A stretch of DNA of 64,000 nucleotides. Origin: Odontesthes bonariensis. Its lineage: Eukaryota; Chordata; Actinopteri; Atheriniformes; Atherinopsidae. Under the pieces are notes generated by a model. It did no database searches, was not told where the DNA came from, and saw only the letters and a list, made by a program, of their open reading frames with translations. Shown in pieces: positions 12,322 to 22,950 of this stretch. The DNA lies in contig NC_134521.1 in assembly GCF_027942865.1 (NCBI RefSeq), positions 23,316,949 through 23,380,948 of the forward strand. The letters are read 5' to 3'. Positions within the stretch are counted from its first letter, which is position 1; each line of letters opens with the position of its first letter. The position numbers were made by a program, and so were the translations under genes.

Positions 12322-15300
12322 AGACAAAATCTCAACTCTTACAGATACGGCTCCAGTTTCTTCCAATGACAGGCCGAGTTCGATCAAATCCAGATCAACA
12401 ATGTAAACCTGCTTTTTATGCACATGATAAAGCCAAAATCTATAACTTACCATCTTCGAATGGTGTTCCCACGGGCCTGCAGAGAGCACACAGAGAATAA
12501 AATCATTTCCAGATTCCAGACCATCACGGGCCGTCCTTCAAGGACCGCATGCTCCGCACTCTCAGTCTTTATTTACTCAGTTCTACACATTCATATCTGC
12601 TGGTGGAGCAATTAAAACAGCTGCCCTCACATTTTTCATTTCTGGCAGCTTCCCCCTTGGAATTAGGTGTGCAACTATCAGCAAGTCTATTTTTACAGGC
12701 CCCTGGAATTCTCCAGTTTGTTGTCGTTATATCTTGCTGCTGCTTTTGGGAAACCAATTGTTTCGCATTCAACATTTTATTCATTTTTCTTCTGATTTGC
12801 ACCTTCCCACCCAAAAAAAAAAAAAAAAAAAAAGGCATATTCTTTATTAATTTTACACAAGTTATTCTCCTTCCAGTTGCACGTCAAATTACGCATCTAC
12901 AGAAATATCACAAGTTTACAAAAAAAAAAAAAAAAAAAAAAAAAAATAGTATTTTGGTTTCCGTGTTCAACTAAACACCCGCTGTGCCCTTTCCAGACTG
13001 CTCTGGGCAAAAATCAGGGCTGAATTTCTTCTCCTTTGAGGAAGCAGGATGGCAGGGGGAAAGAGAATGTTATGGCATGAGTGGGTTGCAGAATCTGTGC
13101 ATCACAAAGGAACAGTAAAGACAGCAGGGCGGAGTTGGATTTAGAACATGACTCACCCAAAAATAACAGCGTTCCAAAGCATGATGTTGTTCTCCGACGG
13201 TGCTCCGCTCACGCCAGTGGGAGGATCTTCTTGTAGCCTGAGTGACAGAGATAAATAGACATTTTAGAAGAGAGAGGAATAGAAAATAAAAATAAGGAAA
13301 CACGTGATATGAGAAGGACGAGAGGCCAGGAGACGTCGAAAGACAATAGAGTGGGACAGAAAAATGAGAGCAAAAGCAGCAGAAACAGATGGGGAAAACC
13401 AGAGGTAGAAATTAGAGCCAGTGAGAAGCTGAGGAGTTCAACGCCACACCTGCTGTGTAATTATCAGTCGAAACACAAACTGCTTCATCAACATTCAACA
13501 GACAGCCAGGCTCACAGGATCAACTGCACACTGCCCATCTTGCTGCCACATGTCAGTTAACATAAGCTACTGTGAACAGTCAGAGGCTCTTCTGTACTGC
13601 CAGTGCATGCTCAGTGAGCATCAAAGCCCCGCCAGTGTTGTTGCTGAGCCACCGAGTTGAACTTCACCACAGATAACCTCCCGCTAATGCCGCCATGATC
13701 CACCTGGATAAAAGCACAAAAATATATACAGTGGGATGCAAAAGTTTGCTCGACATTTCTATTGTCAAACGTTAAGCGAGGGAAGAGATTAAATCAAAAA
13801 GCCCCATTCTGTGGCCGTCTCACCCTACAGTCTGTGGGAGAACTGCATCGTCTCATTTAGCCAGTCACAGAAATAAAATGTTTAACCATCCCTATGCATG
13901 CCGTCCTAAACCTTAATGAGCTACTTCAATAAAACATGCATTTCCTCTCAATCACTGATCTAAAGAATACATTCATGACAAAGATAAAGTCCAGCTCATG
14001 AAAGCGCAGGTCAAGTCTGGCACAGAGAAAGTTACGCCGCATATACCCAACAGCAGCAGCGTGTTTGTCATGAACAGAAGGCTGATGTGGAGTCGCGCAG
14101 CACTAATGATACACGCCGGTCCTTAAAAAGCAGCTGGTCTTTAACTTTATCTGACTTGTCGGCCCTGCAGAACAGAACGCCACAGCGGGACACTGAAAGC
14201 GTAGCGCAGCAAGGTGGCTGCAGTCAGGACAGGTCGGGGGCTGCAGATGTTCTCCTCCAACTGCACTGACTGGGATCCACATCTGGGACAGCCCAACTGT
14301 ATACAATGTGATTTTTATATGTTTATTTATGCTTAGAACTCTACATATGTTATAGCCTTTTGTCGTACGATAACTCATTTGGTCTCGACAAACTGGCAGA
14401 GGATTTTCTAGGATTTTTGAGGATCCTAAGTTTTATCATTCTCTTCAAGCCTTTCCACCCCAGCACGCTGCTAGTTGGATAATATTCACTGTGGCTCTAA
14501 CAGATATTCTCATTAGATTACACAGTTCATTCAAGTACAGCAAGTCCAACCTGGCTGCAGTTTTTCTCTTTTTAAACTGAAGTCAACAACAACTCACATT
14601 GACCATAAAAAGGCACCCAAAGCTGCCAAAGACTCCTCTGAAGGGATTCATTGTTAGAAGATTCGTTCCTCAGAAGAAGGGTGTGAAATTGAATCATTTT
14701 ATTTAATCTTTTTCATTTTAAATTGTTTTTTTTTTTCCCCGCAATAAATCAGAGCCTGAGGTAAGCGTTACTTTGTGTGAACAACAATCCACAACACGAA
14801 CTCGTGAGATCTACGATTACTCACCAGAGATGAGCTGCAAAATCTTTCAATGTGTTCATTCTTTTTAGGAGAAAGTTTACGTATCAATGCAACTGATCTG
14901 ACAACCAAAAAAAAATTACTACAAGTTGGAGTCACCATAAAATAAAATTTGAAAAAAAAAAAAAAAAGATTTCACAGAGAAAACTACCCAGAGGTGACAG
15001 ATGATCTCGGTCACATTTAGTGCAAAATGCCACCGCTTAGGCTGCCTAGAAGCAAAGACGTGAACAAATCAAAACACAGGTGTCGCAAGTCACCCTTGTT
15101 AATGAAGCCTCCCCCAGCAGCCCCTATCAAACTATGGGTCAGCCTCGGCTCTTAAACTGGCTTCAGGGGGGAGTGAACCCATAAGGCCAGTGTGCTGACA
15201 CGAGCCCCCTGAATTAACTATTACAGTTTACTCACATTAAAAGGTCTTGCTTTAGATATTCAATGCATGTAGACCAAGTCCAGGAACCACCACAGACTAT

Positions 15301-16521
15301 TCAGAAATACAACCCCATAATTATTTTATTTTATTAAATATTTTTATTTAAATTTACTAGTTTACTTTGTCATTTTCCATATTCATGTGTTTTTTACTGT
15401 TTATATGTTGATATTGAATTCGTAGAACTGTTCTGCGTGGGGTGGGATTGTGGGAGGAAAAAAAAAAAAAAAAAAAAACTGGGGGAAAATTATAGATTGG
15501 AAGGTTTCTCTGTTGCGCTGTACTGCTACATTTCTACCTGTGAAATTGCTTCCAATAAAGAAAGTCTATAAAAAAAAAAAAAAAAAAAAAAAAGAAATAC
15601 AACCCCATGCCTTCAATAAAAGCTGGTTAAATAAGAGCTTACAGCTACAAAGCAAGGCCAATTTGTGCTTTTGACTGCGAGTGCAGAGCCATGTCTAAGT
15701 CCCCTGCTGCGGCCGGACCCACGGCAATTAACCTGCTTTGCATTAATCTGCCTGAGCTCTCCACCGGTGGAAGGATGCACCACTCAGCTTGTAGACTAGT
15801 ACACACTGACAGTTACTTTATTTTATTGGAAACTCTGGATTATTGACAAGCCTGCAGATTCAGGGAGAGAATGACACAGTATTATGGGACGAGGGTGGAC
15901 AACTGTTAGAAAATAAAGTGACATCTCTATTTAAGTTTGCTTAATTATCGTTTTCCTTTCAATTTACACATCAAAACAACTGATCGCTGAGAAGATAGTC
16001 AACCACCAACTGCCACCTTAGCTGCTCGTAGCAACCCCTGTGTGACTTTTGAGGAAACTTTGCGCAACTCCTGCTTTTATTTAGCATTTTCATCCTGAAC
16101 AAAACAAGTTCAAAACCAGACAAAAACACAATGAGCGGCGAATGGAAAAAAAGAAAAAGTGAGATTAACTGAAGATAATCAACAGAAATTGTCCCAAACA
16201 TGTGCCGTAGTTTGAGCTCAAATATCACACCGCATTGCTGCCAAAGTAAACGGCTCAGCTAAAAGAAGCAGTCTATGCAAACATTTTGACTTTCAGATCA
16301 AACAACTGAGGTCAAGCAATACCATGCAAGATTAAGTTCAATCAGCCTGTCCTGGACGTGGACGCACAGGCCGATTCAGGCATGAGCAGTAGTGCTTTCC
16401 CTGCCCTGGTGTTACAGTTTACCAGCCAGAGACTGTCACAACAGAGTAGAGTTACAGTGACACCTTATCTGCCCTGCTTCAATGGTTGCTGTAAGCATCT
16501 TCTTTTTTTTCCCCCACTGGC

Positions 16522-16567
<46 letters not shown>

Positions 16568-17319
16568 ATAAGTAACTCACACTGGAGGACGCCATATAGA
16601 GCCAGGCAACAGATTGGGGATAGCAGGTATTACAAGTAGAGTCTTTTCGTGTGAGAGCCTCCCAGAAATCCGAAACACATTGGTTTTGTCTTCTGGTGTT
16701 AATGGGAAAATAAGATATGTGCAATACTAATGCTTGAAAGTGGCACGTGAAAGAGGTGCCAAGAACTTATGGTTATGGGGGCTCTTCCTGACCACAAATG
16801 CCTCCTTGATAACTGGATGTTTTAAACCTACAGACAGCCCGTAGTCATAAGATTTTTCTCCAATGACCACGGCCATAATGCGAAATAAATTAATCTACTT
16901 CTCTTATCTTTGCAAACCAAAAAATTAAACTATGTGAGCTGACAAAGTGGCCACTAAAATGAAAAACAAACTGACGTGATTCCCCAGAACAAAATACTGC
17001 ATTCAGCAAACACCCCCTCCTTCGGATATAGACAAATAACACTCAAAGCGTCACACTGTGTCTTTATCCTTGAGAAGGCAGGTGTCCAGGAAAGTCAATA
17101 AAATGTGCCCATGTAAGTGGCTTTGTTTCATAATAACTCTTGCCTGTGGGACTTCACAGACGGTATTGTTTGCACCAGAGGCTAAAGCAAAGCTAAGAGT
17201 GCTAGCGACAGCTTCATCCGCTAACGTTGCTAGCTACTAACGCAAACAGAAGTGGCTGCTACATCGTTGCTTTACCTTTTAAAATCTCTCATAAGCCGTC
17301 TCCTTGCCGGTGTAGACAT
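9600..17319 (-). CDS. ube2b: ubiquitin-conjugating enzyme E2 B (Rad6 homologue), complete, 6 exons
   Basis: Minus-strand coding exons are 17276-17319, 13157-13237, 12451-12476, 11099-11188, 9881-9969 and 9600-9728. They sum to 459 nt and a 152-aa protein, the same length as human UBE2B, with GT-AG junctions in matching phases. It is a single UBC fold: N-terminus [18 protein letters not shown] motif at residues 78-80, catalytic Cys88 in [12 protein letters not shown]. The family accepts ubiquitin from E1 and, with RAD18 or RNF20/40-type E3s, ubiquitylates PCNA and histone H2B in the nucleus. Differences from human include MLW for MQW and PVG for PEG near residues 35-45, and a VDV terminus. Introns hold an L1-like insertion (15319-15592), a MADF element (11448-12099), a TIR element (10315-10969) and several long poly(A) runs. 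Confidence 0.97.
10315..10969. mobile_element. DNA transposon with ~68-bp terminal inverted repeats, in ube2b intron 5
   Basis: 10321-10388 is about 85-90% identical to the reverse complement of 10896-10963; both contain GGCACTGAAAGGATCAGAT. The interior is CpG-richer than the flanks and has an ATG-initiated 107-codon frame at 10558-10881 ([15 protein letters not shown]...). I cannot assign that frame to a family, and it may be a decayed element gene. No clean target duplication was seen. It lies between coding exons 4 and 5 of ube2b. An (AAAT)n run precedes it at 10284-10308. Confidence 0.7.
11448..12099 (+). mobile_element. PIF/Harbinger-like element carrying a MADF reading frame, in ube2b intron 3
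   Basis: The element is flanked by a direct TAA (11445-11447 and 12100-12102), the 3-bp target preference of Harbinger elements. The ends are imperfect inverted repeats sharing CGCGTCTG and GTTG blocks about 15-26 bp in. The interior (652 bp) encodes one MADF-type protein, and no DDE transposase is present, so this copy is non-autonomous. It is inserted between coding exons 3 and 4 of ube2b, in the antisense orientation to that gene. Confidence 0.7.
11578..11862 (+). CDS. MADF/Myb-SANT-like DNA-binding protein of a Harbinger-type element
   Basis: The open frame at 11578-11859 (stop to 11862) reads as a small basic protein with a MADF-like domain: [17 protein letters not shown], then [10 protein letters not shown], then [17 protein letters not shown], with the spaced Trp residues typical of MADF/SANT folds. 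In PIF/Harbinger transposons a Myb/MADF-like accessory protein helps carry the transposase to element ends. The frame has no obvious ATG at its beginning (TTG at 11578), so the true start may be lost or lie in a removed exon. It may be non-functional. It ends soon after the domain, which is shorter than full accessory proteins. Confidence 0.65.
   Translation: MAAPTTTDQCETRFSEEVRLYRQLYETAVKQHREHVNSQNWWTEIGRTLGKEGEFCKNVWKKLRDRYVKAKKRAETLLMPGGFKPSPLLTELKN
15319..15592 (+). mobile_element. 5'-truncated L1-like retrotransposon 3' end with 16-bp target duplication, ube2b intron 1
   Basis: AGAAATACAACCCCAT occurs at 15303-15318 and again, perfectly, at 15593-15608. Between them lies a short segment with an internal poly(A), an AATAAA hexamer at about 15554 and a terminal poly(A) run at 15571-15592. 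These are the hallmarks of target-primed reverse transcription of a truncated LINE (or a LINE-mobilised transcript end). There is no coding sequence. The direction of insertion is opposite to ube2b. Confidence 0.85.
16524..16560. repeat. (GT)n microsatellite
   Basis: About 18 uninterrupted GT units in ube2b intron 1. Confidence 0.95.
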
Positions 17320-17496
17320 TATTCGAAGGTTTTTAAAAAATATCTTTGAAAAAAAAACTAAACCAGAAGCATAAAACGAAGGCGACCCAAAACCAGATCC
17401 GGTATTTCTTCCGCTTGCAGCTCTGTTCTTCTTCTTCCAAAACAACTGGCTAGCTCGCTATTTATGGTGACGTCGGTTGCTTGCAGTGCTGTGGCC
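17320..17496 (-). promoter_or_regulatory. ube2b: probable ube2b promoter / 5' UTR
   Basis: This is the only stretch between the ube2b start codon and an L1-like insertion at 17514. Read on the minus strand it contains an ETS-type GCGGAAG (complement at 17408-17414), and TGACGTC, a CRE-like core, lies near 17468-17474. No TATA box is evident. Assignment as promoter rests on position and these motifs only. Confidence 0.45.
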
Positions 17497-17513
17497 AAGA
17501 CTGGTACGGCCCC

Positions 17514-18063
17514 TTTATGCTGGGATAAAATTTGGTCTCAAAAATTCTTTGTGCTTAATAAGGTTAAAGAAGTGTCATTCAAAATTATCCATAGATGTTA
17601 CCCGGTTAAATCATTCTTTATCAAATTCAATTTTGTTGATCTTGATCTGAAGTGGGCCTTTTGTGACACTCATACTGAGACCATTATTCATCTGTTTTGG
17701 AAATGTGAATATACCGAAAGCTGTGGCAAGTGATTTGTAGATTTATTTTAGATAATATATGCTGTGATTTTGAGCTCCTTCTGCAAAATATAATTTTTGG
17801 TTTTATAAAGAGTGATGCTTCCACTGAAAAAGAATATTTTTTAATTAATCTCATTTTAATTCTTGCTAAATATTACATCCACAAATGTAAATTTGCCAAA
17901 GTGAAACCCAATTTTTGTGCTTTCATGATAGAACTCCAGATGTATTTCAAGTCAATTTCCTCCTCTAATAACAAGAAAGCTATCCAAACTATAAATCTAG
18001 TCTCCCACTTTGAAATCTTTAACTCAACAATGTAATCCTCATTGTTCATGTCCCCTGGTATAT

Positions 18064-18128
<65 letters not shown>

Positions 18129-18275
18129 ATTTATTATTTAAACTACTTATGTATGTATTTATTTTGGTATGCTTATTTGTTCTTCATTTATTATTAATGA
18201 TACTTGTCATGTTTTTGCACTGTTTCTGTATCTTGTAAAGCAAAATAAAGTTGTATTAAAAAAAAAGAAAAAAAA
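17514..18275 (+). mobile_element. 5'-truncated L1-like LINE (ORF2 C-terminus, 3' UTR, poly-A)
   Basis: The 3' end of an L1-type ORF2: the frame KVKEVSFKIIHRCYPVKSFF is followed by the Cys/His stretch FCDTHTETIIHLFWKCEYTE typical of the region after the reverse transcriptase. Then come a stop, a 3' UTR with a (CT)n tract (18065-18126), AATAAA and a poly(A) tail. Flanks AAGACTGGTAC[G/A]GCCCC at 17497 and 18276 form a slightly diverged target duplication of about 17-18 bp. The ORF is interrupted (stop after SCGK). It inserted about 200 bp upstream of the ube2b start codon. Confidence 0.88.
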
Positions 18276-20995
18276 AAGACTGGTACAGCCCCCTTACACC
18301 ATGTTTGTGTCAAAATGTTAAATAAAACGCCCCCCTTTTAACTAAAAGCTAACTATATTTGTGGGAGTATATAATGGGATAACCCTAAAATATTGTTTTT
18401 TTTTATATTTCTAATTCCTCTGAAATCCTCTGAACTTTTCTGTTTTTTTATACTAGGGAGGTAGTATCAATGATACAACCTTGAGTCTGAAAGAGTTGGG
18501 ATAAAATTAAAAATAAAGATAGCATGTCATGATATGAAAACCTTTACCCTTGATGTACAAAAACGTTTAAACTGGAAAATTGAATTCATTTGTTTATTTT
18601 AATATGTATGCTCTATTTAAAATGGTTTACTCTATAGACATTTCATAAAGTTGGGACAATGGCATAATTGCCATTGTGTTTAATTTATAAATCTGTCCAC
18701 TCCATCCGTCTATCTGTCCAGTTTGTGCCACTAATCTGGGACTAGGACATGGGTGCAACGGTGTGAGCAGATATCCACCTCCTTCGGCTCTTCTGGACAG
18801 GACAGCAAAGTGTTCTTAAGCCAGCTGAGACATAGTCATAAGAGCTTTATTAAGGGCAACTGGACTTTTGTTTTTCTTGGTTCTTGAGGATGTCTTACCT
18901 GTCATCCAAAAGGCTTTTTCAGTTCTAACTTGTTTGTGGGAAGTTTTCTTGACGACATTGGTTGACTATTTGTAACATCTTAAATTACCAAGAAAAAGGA
19001 GTCAGTTGCTCTTATTCGAGCTCTTGGGATTGCCATGACCTGGATGACAGAGTCTACACCAACATAAGCAAATCCTGGGTCAGCCTCAAGGCATTTAGCT
19101 CTCCAGAATGCTTCTTGAACAGATGCTCCACATCAACAAGACCCATCCTTTGCAGTGGAGGATCCACTTGTATTGTAACGTTTAGAATGCTCACGCAGCT
19201 TCAACGTTTTCTTCACCTCACTAACTGCTTGTTGCCCGCTGCTTTCTTGCCTTTTTTTAAGCCACAGCCATTTGGTGAGGTGAATAACCCATATATTTAC
19301 ATTGATTTGGATTTGGACTACAGGAGGTCATGGCTGTTATCTGTTTGTTGATGTGGCCTGAGAACAGTGTGTGTCTCTCTTACACAACATGTAGAATGTT
19401 ATCCACCAGACTTATTCCCTCCTCGACTTAAGGATGGATGATAGGTGGAAAGGAAAATTCTTGTGCATCAGTCTCTTGATCTACTCAGCACTAAGTGGCT
19501 TACCTTATTATCAACATAATCCATCTCGAGTACTGCACACTGCCTGTGTGGTCCTGCCTGGAAAGTGATTAGCATCAAGTAAGTGTATTAAAATAAAGTA
19601 CATCGGGAAGTTAATGGGGAAGTTGAAATCAAACGGATTGTTGTACAAAAGACCATCTGACTGAAGAAGAAGACAATGTCACTGGACCCTGGGCCTCAAC
19701 TGGCTCGCGACTGACCTATGTGGGGGCAACTGTCCAGGTTCCAACTGTAAACTATGAATTTTAAACGTGCCACATGAAGACGTCCCACTGTAGAATTTCC
19801 CTTTGATTTCAGTTTCATTTCAAAACAGAGCAACCTTTCTTTGAAACTGTTAATTCAATTCAATTCAATTCAATTCATTTTTATTTATATAGCGCCAAAT
19901 ACAACAAATGTCATCTCAAGGCACTTAGATAGTAAGTCCAAATAGGTAGTTGGAGAAAATATTCTGCAGATTATTCAACATAAAGTGAAGCAACAACTGT
20001 GGTCCTAAGAGGTCCTGACATGATTTTGATATTTGTTCATGTTTCTCATGGTGTTCATGTGAAGTATCTGGTAAAATTACCGTCTACTGCTGGGTATCTC
20101 TTCTCATTATCAGGAAAAATAAATCACGTAAATCCCACTCATAGCTCCAACAAATATTACTGACTGTTTAATCAAGCTTAATCGTTCTCTTTAAAATTCT
20201 ATTGAGAGAGTCCAGATTGCAGCTATCAATAGGCCCAAAGCCCTGTCGGCCCGTTTCACTACTGTGAGAATGTAGGTCACACAGAGACCAAACGCAGCTC
20301 CTCCTGACAGCCAGGAAGGAAAATCCTAATGTTTCTTTATGTTCTGTATGACACATTTATATCATGTATTACTATTTGGGATCTTTGGTGGAGTGATTTA
20401 TCTATAAGATTTAAATATCTTTAAGAAAGCAAAAAGCTGATTTAATCAACTTGTAAAGATGTAGTGTTTATCTGGAGCGAATCATGAGACTATGAGGCCT
20501 TTTGAATCAGCTTTGGGGCACTTTATCAGTCACTCTTCTTAACAAAGAAATAGTTAGTTTTCTGAAGGACATTCTTGCTTCTAGGTGGACAAAGAAGTGA
20601 CCCTGTGTGTGTGTGTGAGCGGCTGGACAAAAGCCTGGGCCCAGCCAAAAGAGGCAGGGAGAGAGTACCACTGCTGAGCTCAAGTGCTTTTAATAGAGAG
20701 GGCAAAGAAATGCTAAATGCTTGCTTTGCTTTCTCCCTCTCACCAGCATAGCCAGAGAGACGGCAGTGTTTCTCTCTCACACCAGCATACTGTCAATGAA
20801 AACAAAGGGTTTTTTAAACTATTATTTGAACTGTTCAGTGCTTTTATTAGTGTGCTTTATTTGGATTCTTCATTCTCCTGAACAAGAACAATTTGGTCAG
20901 AGTTGCTAGAAGGTTGAGGTTTCCACACTTGTGTGCCTTCTTACAGAAATTGAAAGAATGTTTGCTGCTTTACAGAAATATTGAAAACTTATAGA
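18276..20995. other. gene-free interval with repeat fragments
   Basis: No exon is recognised. About 18690-18850 resembles, on the minus strand, the 3' tail of a Rex3/RTE-type LINE (low confidence). At 19853-19935 an (ATTCA)n run leads into TTTTTATTTATATAGCGCC, a block widespread at fish retroelement ends. Confidence 0.4.
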
Positions 20996-21960
20996 ATAGA
21001 ATAGAATAGAATAGAATAGAATAGAATAGAATAGAATAGAATAGAATAGAAAAGAAAAATACTTTATTCATTCCCCCATGGGGGAAATTCAAATTAGTCA
21101 AGTAGCTAAAAAAAAAGATTAATATTTACAATGATTGTATATTAACAACAACAATAATAATACCAATTACAATAAAAATACTACTACTAACTAATAATAA
21201 TAATAATAAATTACTAACTAACTAACTAACTAACTAACTAAACTAACTAACTAAATAAATAAATAAATGAATATATGAATAAATAAAAAAATAAAACAAT
21301 CAATCAATTTGAGAAGAACATGTCAGCAGTCACTGTTAAAAAGCCTTATGGCTGTGGGAACAAAGGACGTCCTGAAGCTCTCAGTCTCAGAGAGATGAGC
21401 CTCTCACTGCAGCTGCTCCTCTGTCCTGCCAGGATGCTGTGGAGGGGATGTTTATTATTCTCCAAAAAAGAATCTAATTTCCTCCTCATCCGTTGCTCCA
21501 CCACAGCCCCGAGAGGGTCCAGCCTTCTGCCTACAACAGAACCAGCCTGTTTCACCAGTTTGTCCAGGCGCCTACAGTTTTTGTCTGTAGTGCAACTCCC
21601 CCAGCAGACAACAGCATAGAACAGTGCACTCTCAATGATAGTGTGATAAATCATGCACATCATATCACTGCAGACATTGAAGGACCTGAGCCGTCTCAGG
21701 AAAAAGAGAGGGCTCTGGCCCCTCCGGTACACTGCGTCTATGTTGGCAGACCACTCCAGTTTATTATCCAGCACCACCCCCTGGTATTTGCAGGTCTGAA
21801 CAGTCTCTATCTCCCCTCGATCAATGCACACTGACTGGTATGGAGTTTTAGATCTCCTGAAGTCCACCACCAGCTCTTTGGTCTTGGTAGTGTTCAGGAG
21901 CAAACAGTTCTTTTTGGTCCAGCCATAGAAGGACTCCACAAGGTCACTTATGAATATGTG
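20996..21960 (-). mobile_element. 5'-truncated Rex1/CR1-clade LINE, 3' half of reverse transcriptase
   Basis: The minus-strand frame 21346-21939 (197 aa) is the C-terminal part of a non-LTR reverse transcriptase: TKELVVDFRRSKTP, YQGVVLDNKLEW, FFLRRLRSFNVC, then ALFYAVVCWGS. It ends prematurely at PQP relative to the copy at 29163, where the frame continues. The 3' UTR ends in a (GAATA)n tail at 20996-21052, a usual ending for this group. The 5' end is truncated near 21960. No endonuclease domain is present, so the copy is dead. Confidence 0.85.
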
Positions 21961-22562
21961 ATATAAATATTTGGTTTTGTGCCACCTTCACCCTCGTGTT
22001 CTGTTGACAGAGTAATCACTCAGTCCATCATATTCTACTCACCAGATGACCCATTGGGTCTCCAGAGAAACCTGCTGCAGGCAGCCGGGGCACTCTGGCG
22101 GTGGGAGTGTCGGGGCGGAGTCGTGATGGAATCGTAACATGTGCGGCTGCCATCAGGACTAATGAGGGGCAAAGCTTTAAGATGGTACAAGCTAATTGTC
22201 TCATTAGAGCTGCAATGTCATGTTACATCTGCATGGGTGTTGTTGGTAATTAAATCCCACAGCTGACTGAGCTGGGTGAGCGATTGGACAGGCGGCCATG
22301 CCTGTTGCCTGCTGGAGCATCACGGTCAGATTAGGAATAGTAAAAGAGCAGCGGTGCTTTCAGAGTTTTTGAATTTTTAAATGGATTAAAAATATCAGAT
22401 CTGAGTGTCACTTGACAATAATCTTTTCACAAAACCATGTAAAAGTTTTGGAGCTTTTATGAGTCAAACCTTCCTTTTGTTTCCAGTTTATGATGATATC
22501 TTTTAAAAGCCATGAGCTTAAACCTATTTACCTCTAAAACCCCTCTAAATTTGCAAGTATCC

Positions 22563-22950
22563 CAGCCAGCATGTCCATGTGGGGCCCATAAGGTTTAAAT
22601 TTGGGCTGCAGATAAGGGTCCCAAGTGGGTTTGTCCGCAGTTTCCATGGTGGCCTCACCTGTGTGTGCCCATCAGGGTTTCAAAGTGCAACTTAAAGGGT
22701 TAGGGGTTAGGGTTACCCTAAGCCTTAAATTATTCCAAAGGCAATACAGATAAACACATCACACAAAGTAAAAGAATGTTTACATTCATATTGGCTAAAT
22801 GGAAAGTCCAACCAAAGCCACACAGAGACTTGAAACCCATATTGGCAAACACAGGTGGGGCCACCATGGAAACTGCGGACAAACCCACTTGGGACTCTTA
22901 TCTGCAGCCCGAATTTAGACCTTATGGGCCCCACATGGACATGCTGGCTG
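22563..22950. repeat. MITE-like inverted repeat with ~125-bp arms
   Basis: 22563-22687 and 22829-22950 are near-perfect reverse complements; both contain GTGGGGCCCATAAGG-type and GTTTGTCCGCAGTTTCCATG blocks. The spacer includes a short TTAGGG-like stretch (22698-22716). There is no coding potential. It fits a small DNA element. Confidence 0.75.

Noticed and set aside
18962-19351. 129-codon open frame as a possible gene
   Set aside because: No recognisable domain, no splice or promoter context, and it lies in repeat-rich intergenic DNA.
22698-22716. telomere-like TTAGGG repeats
   Set aside because: Only two to three imperfect units inside a MITE spacer; far too short for an interstitial telomere.
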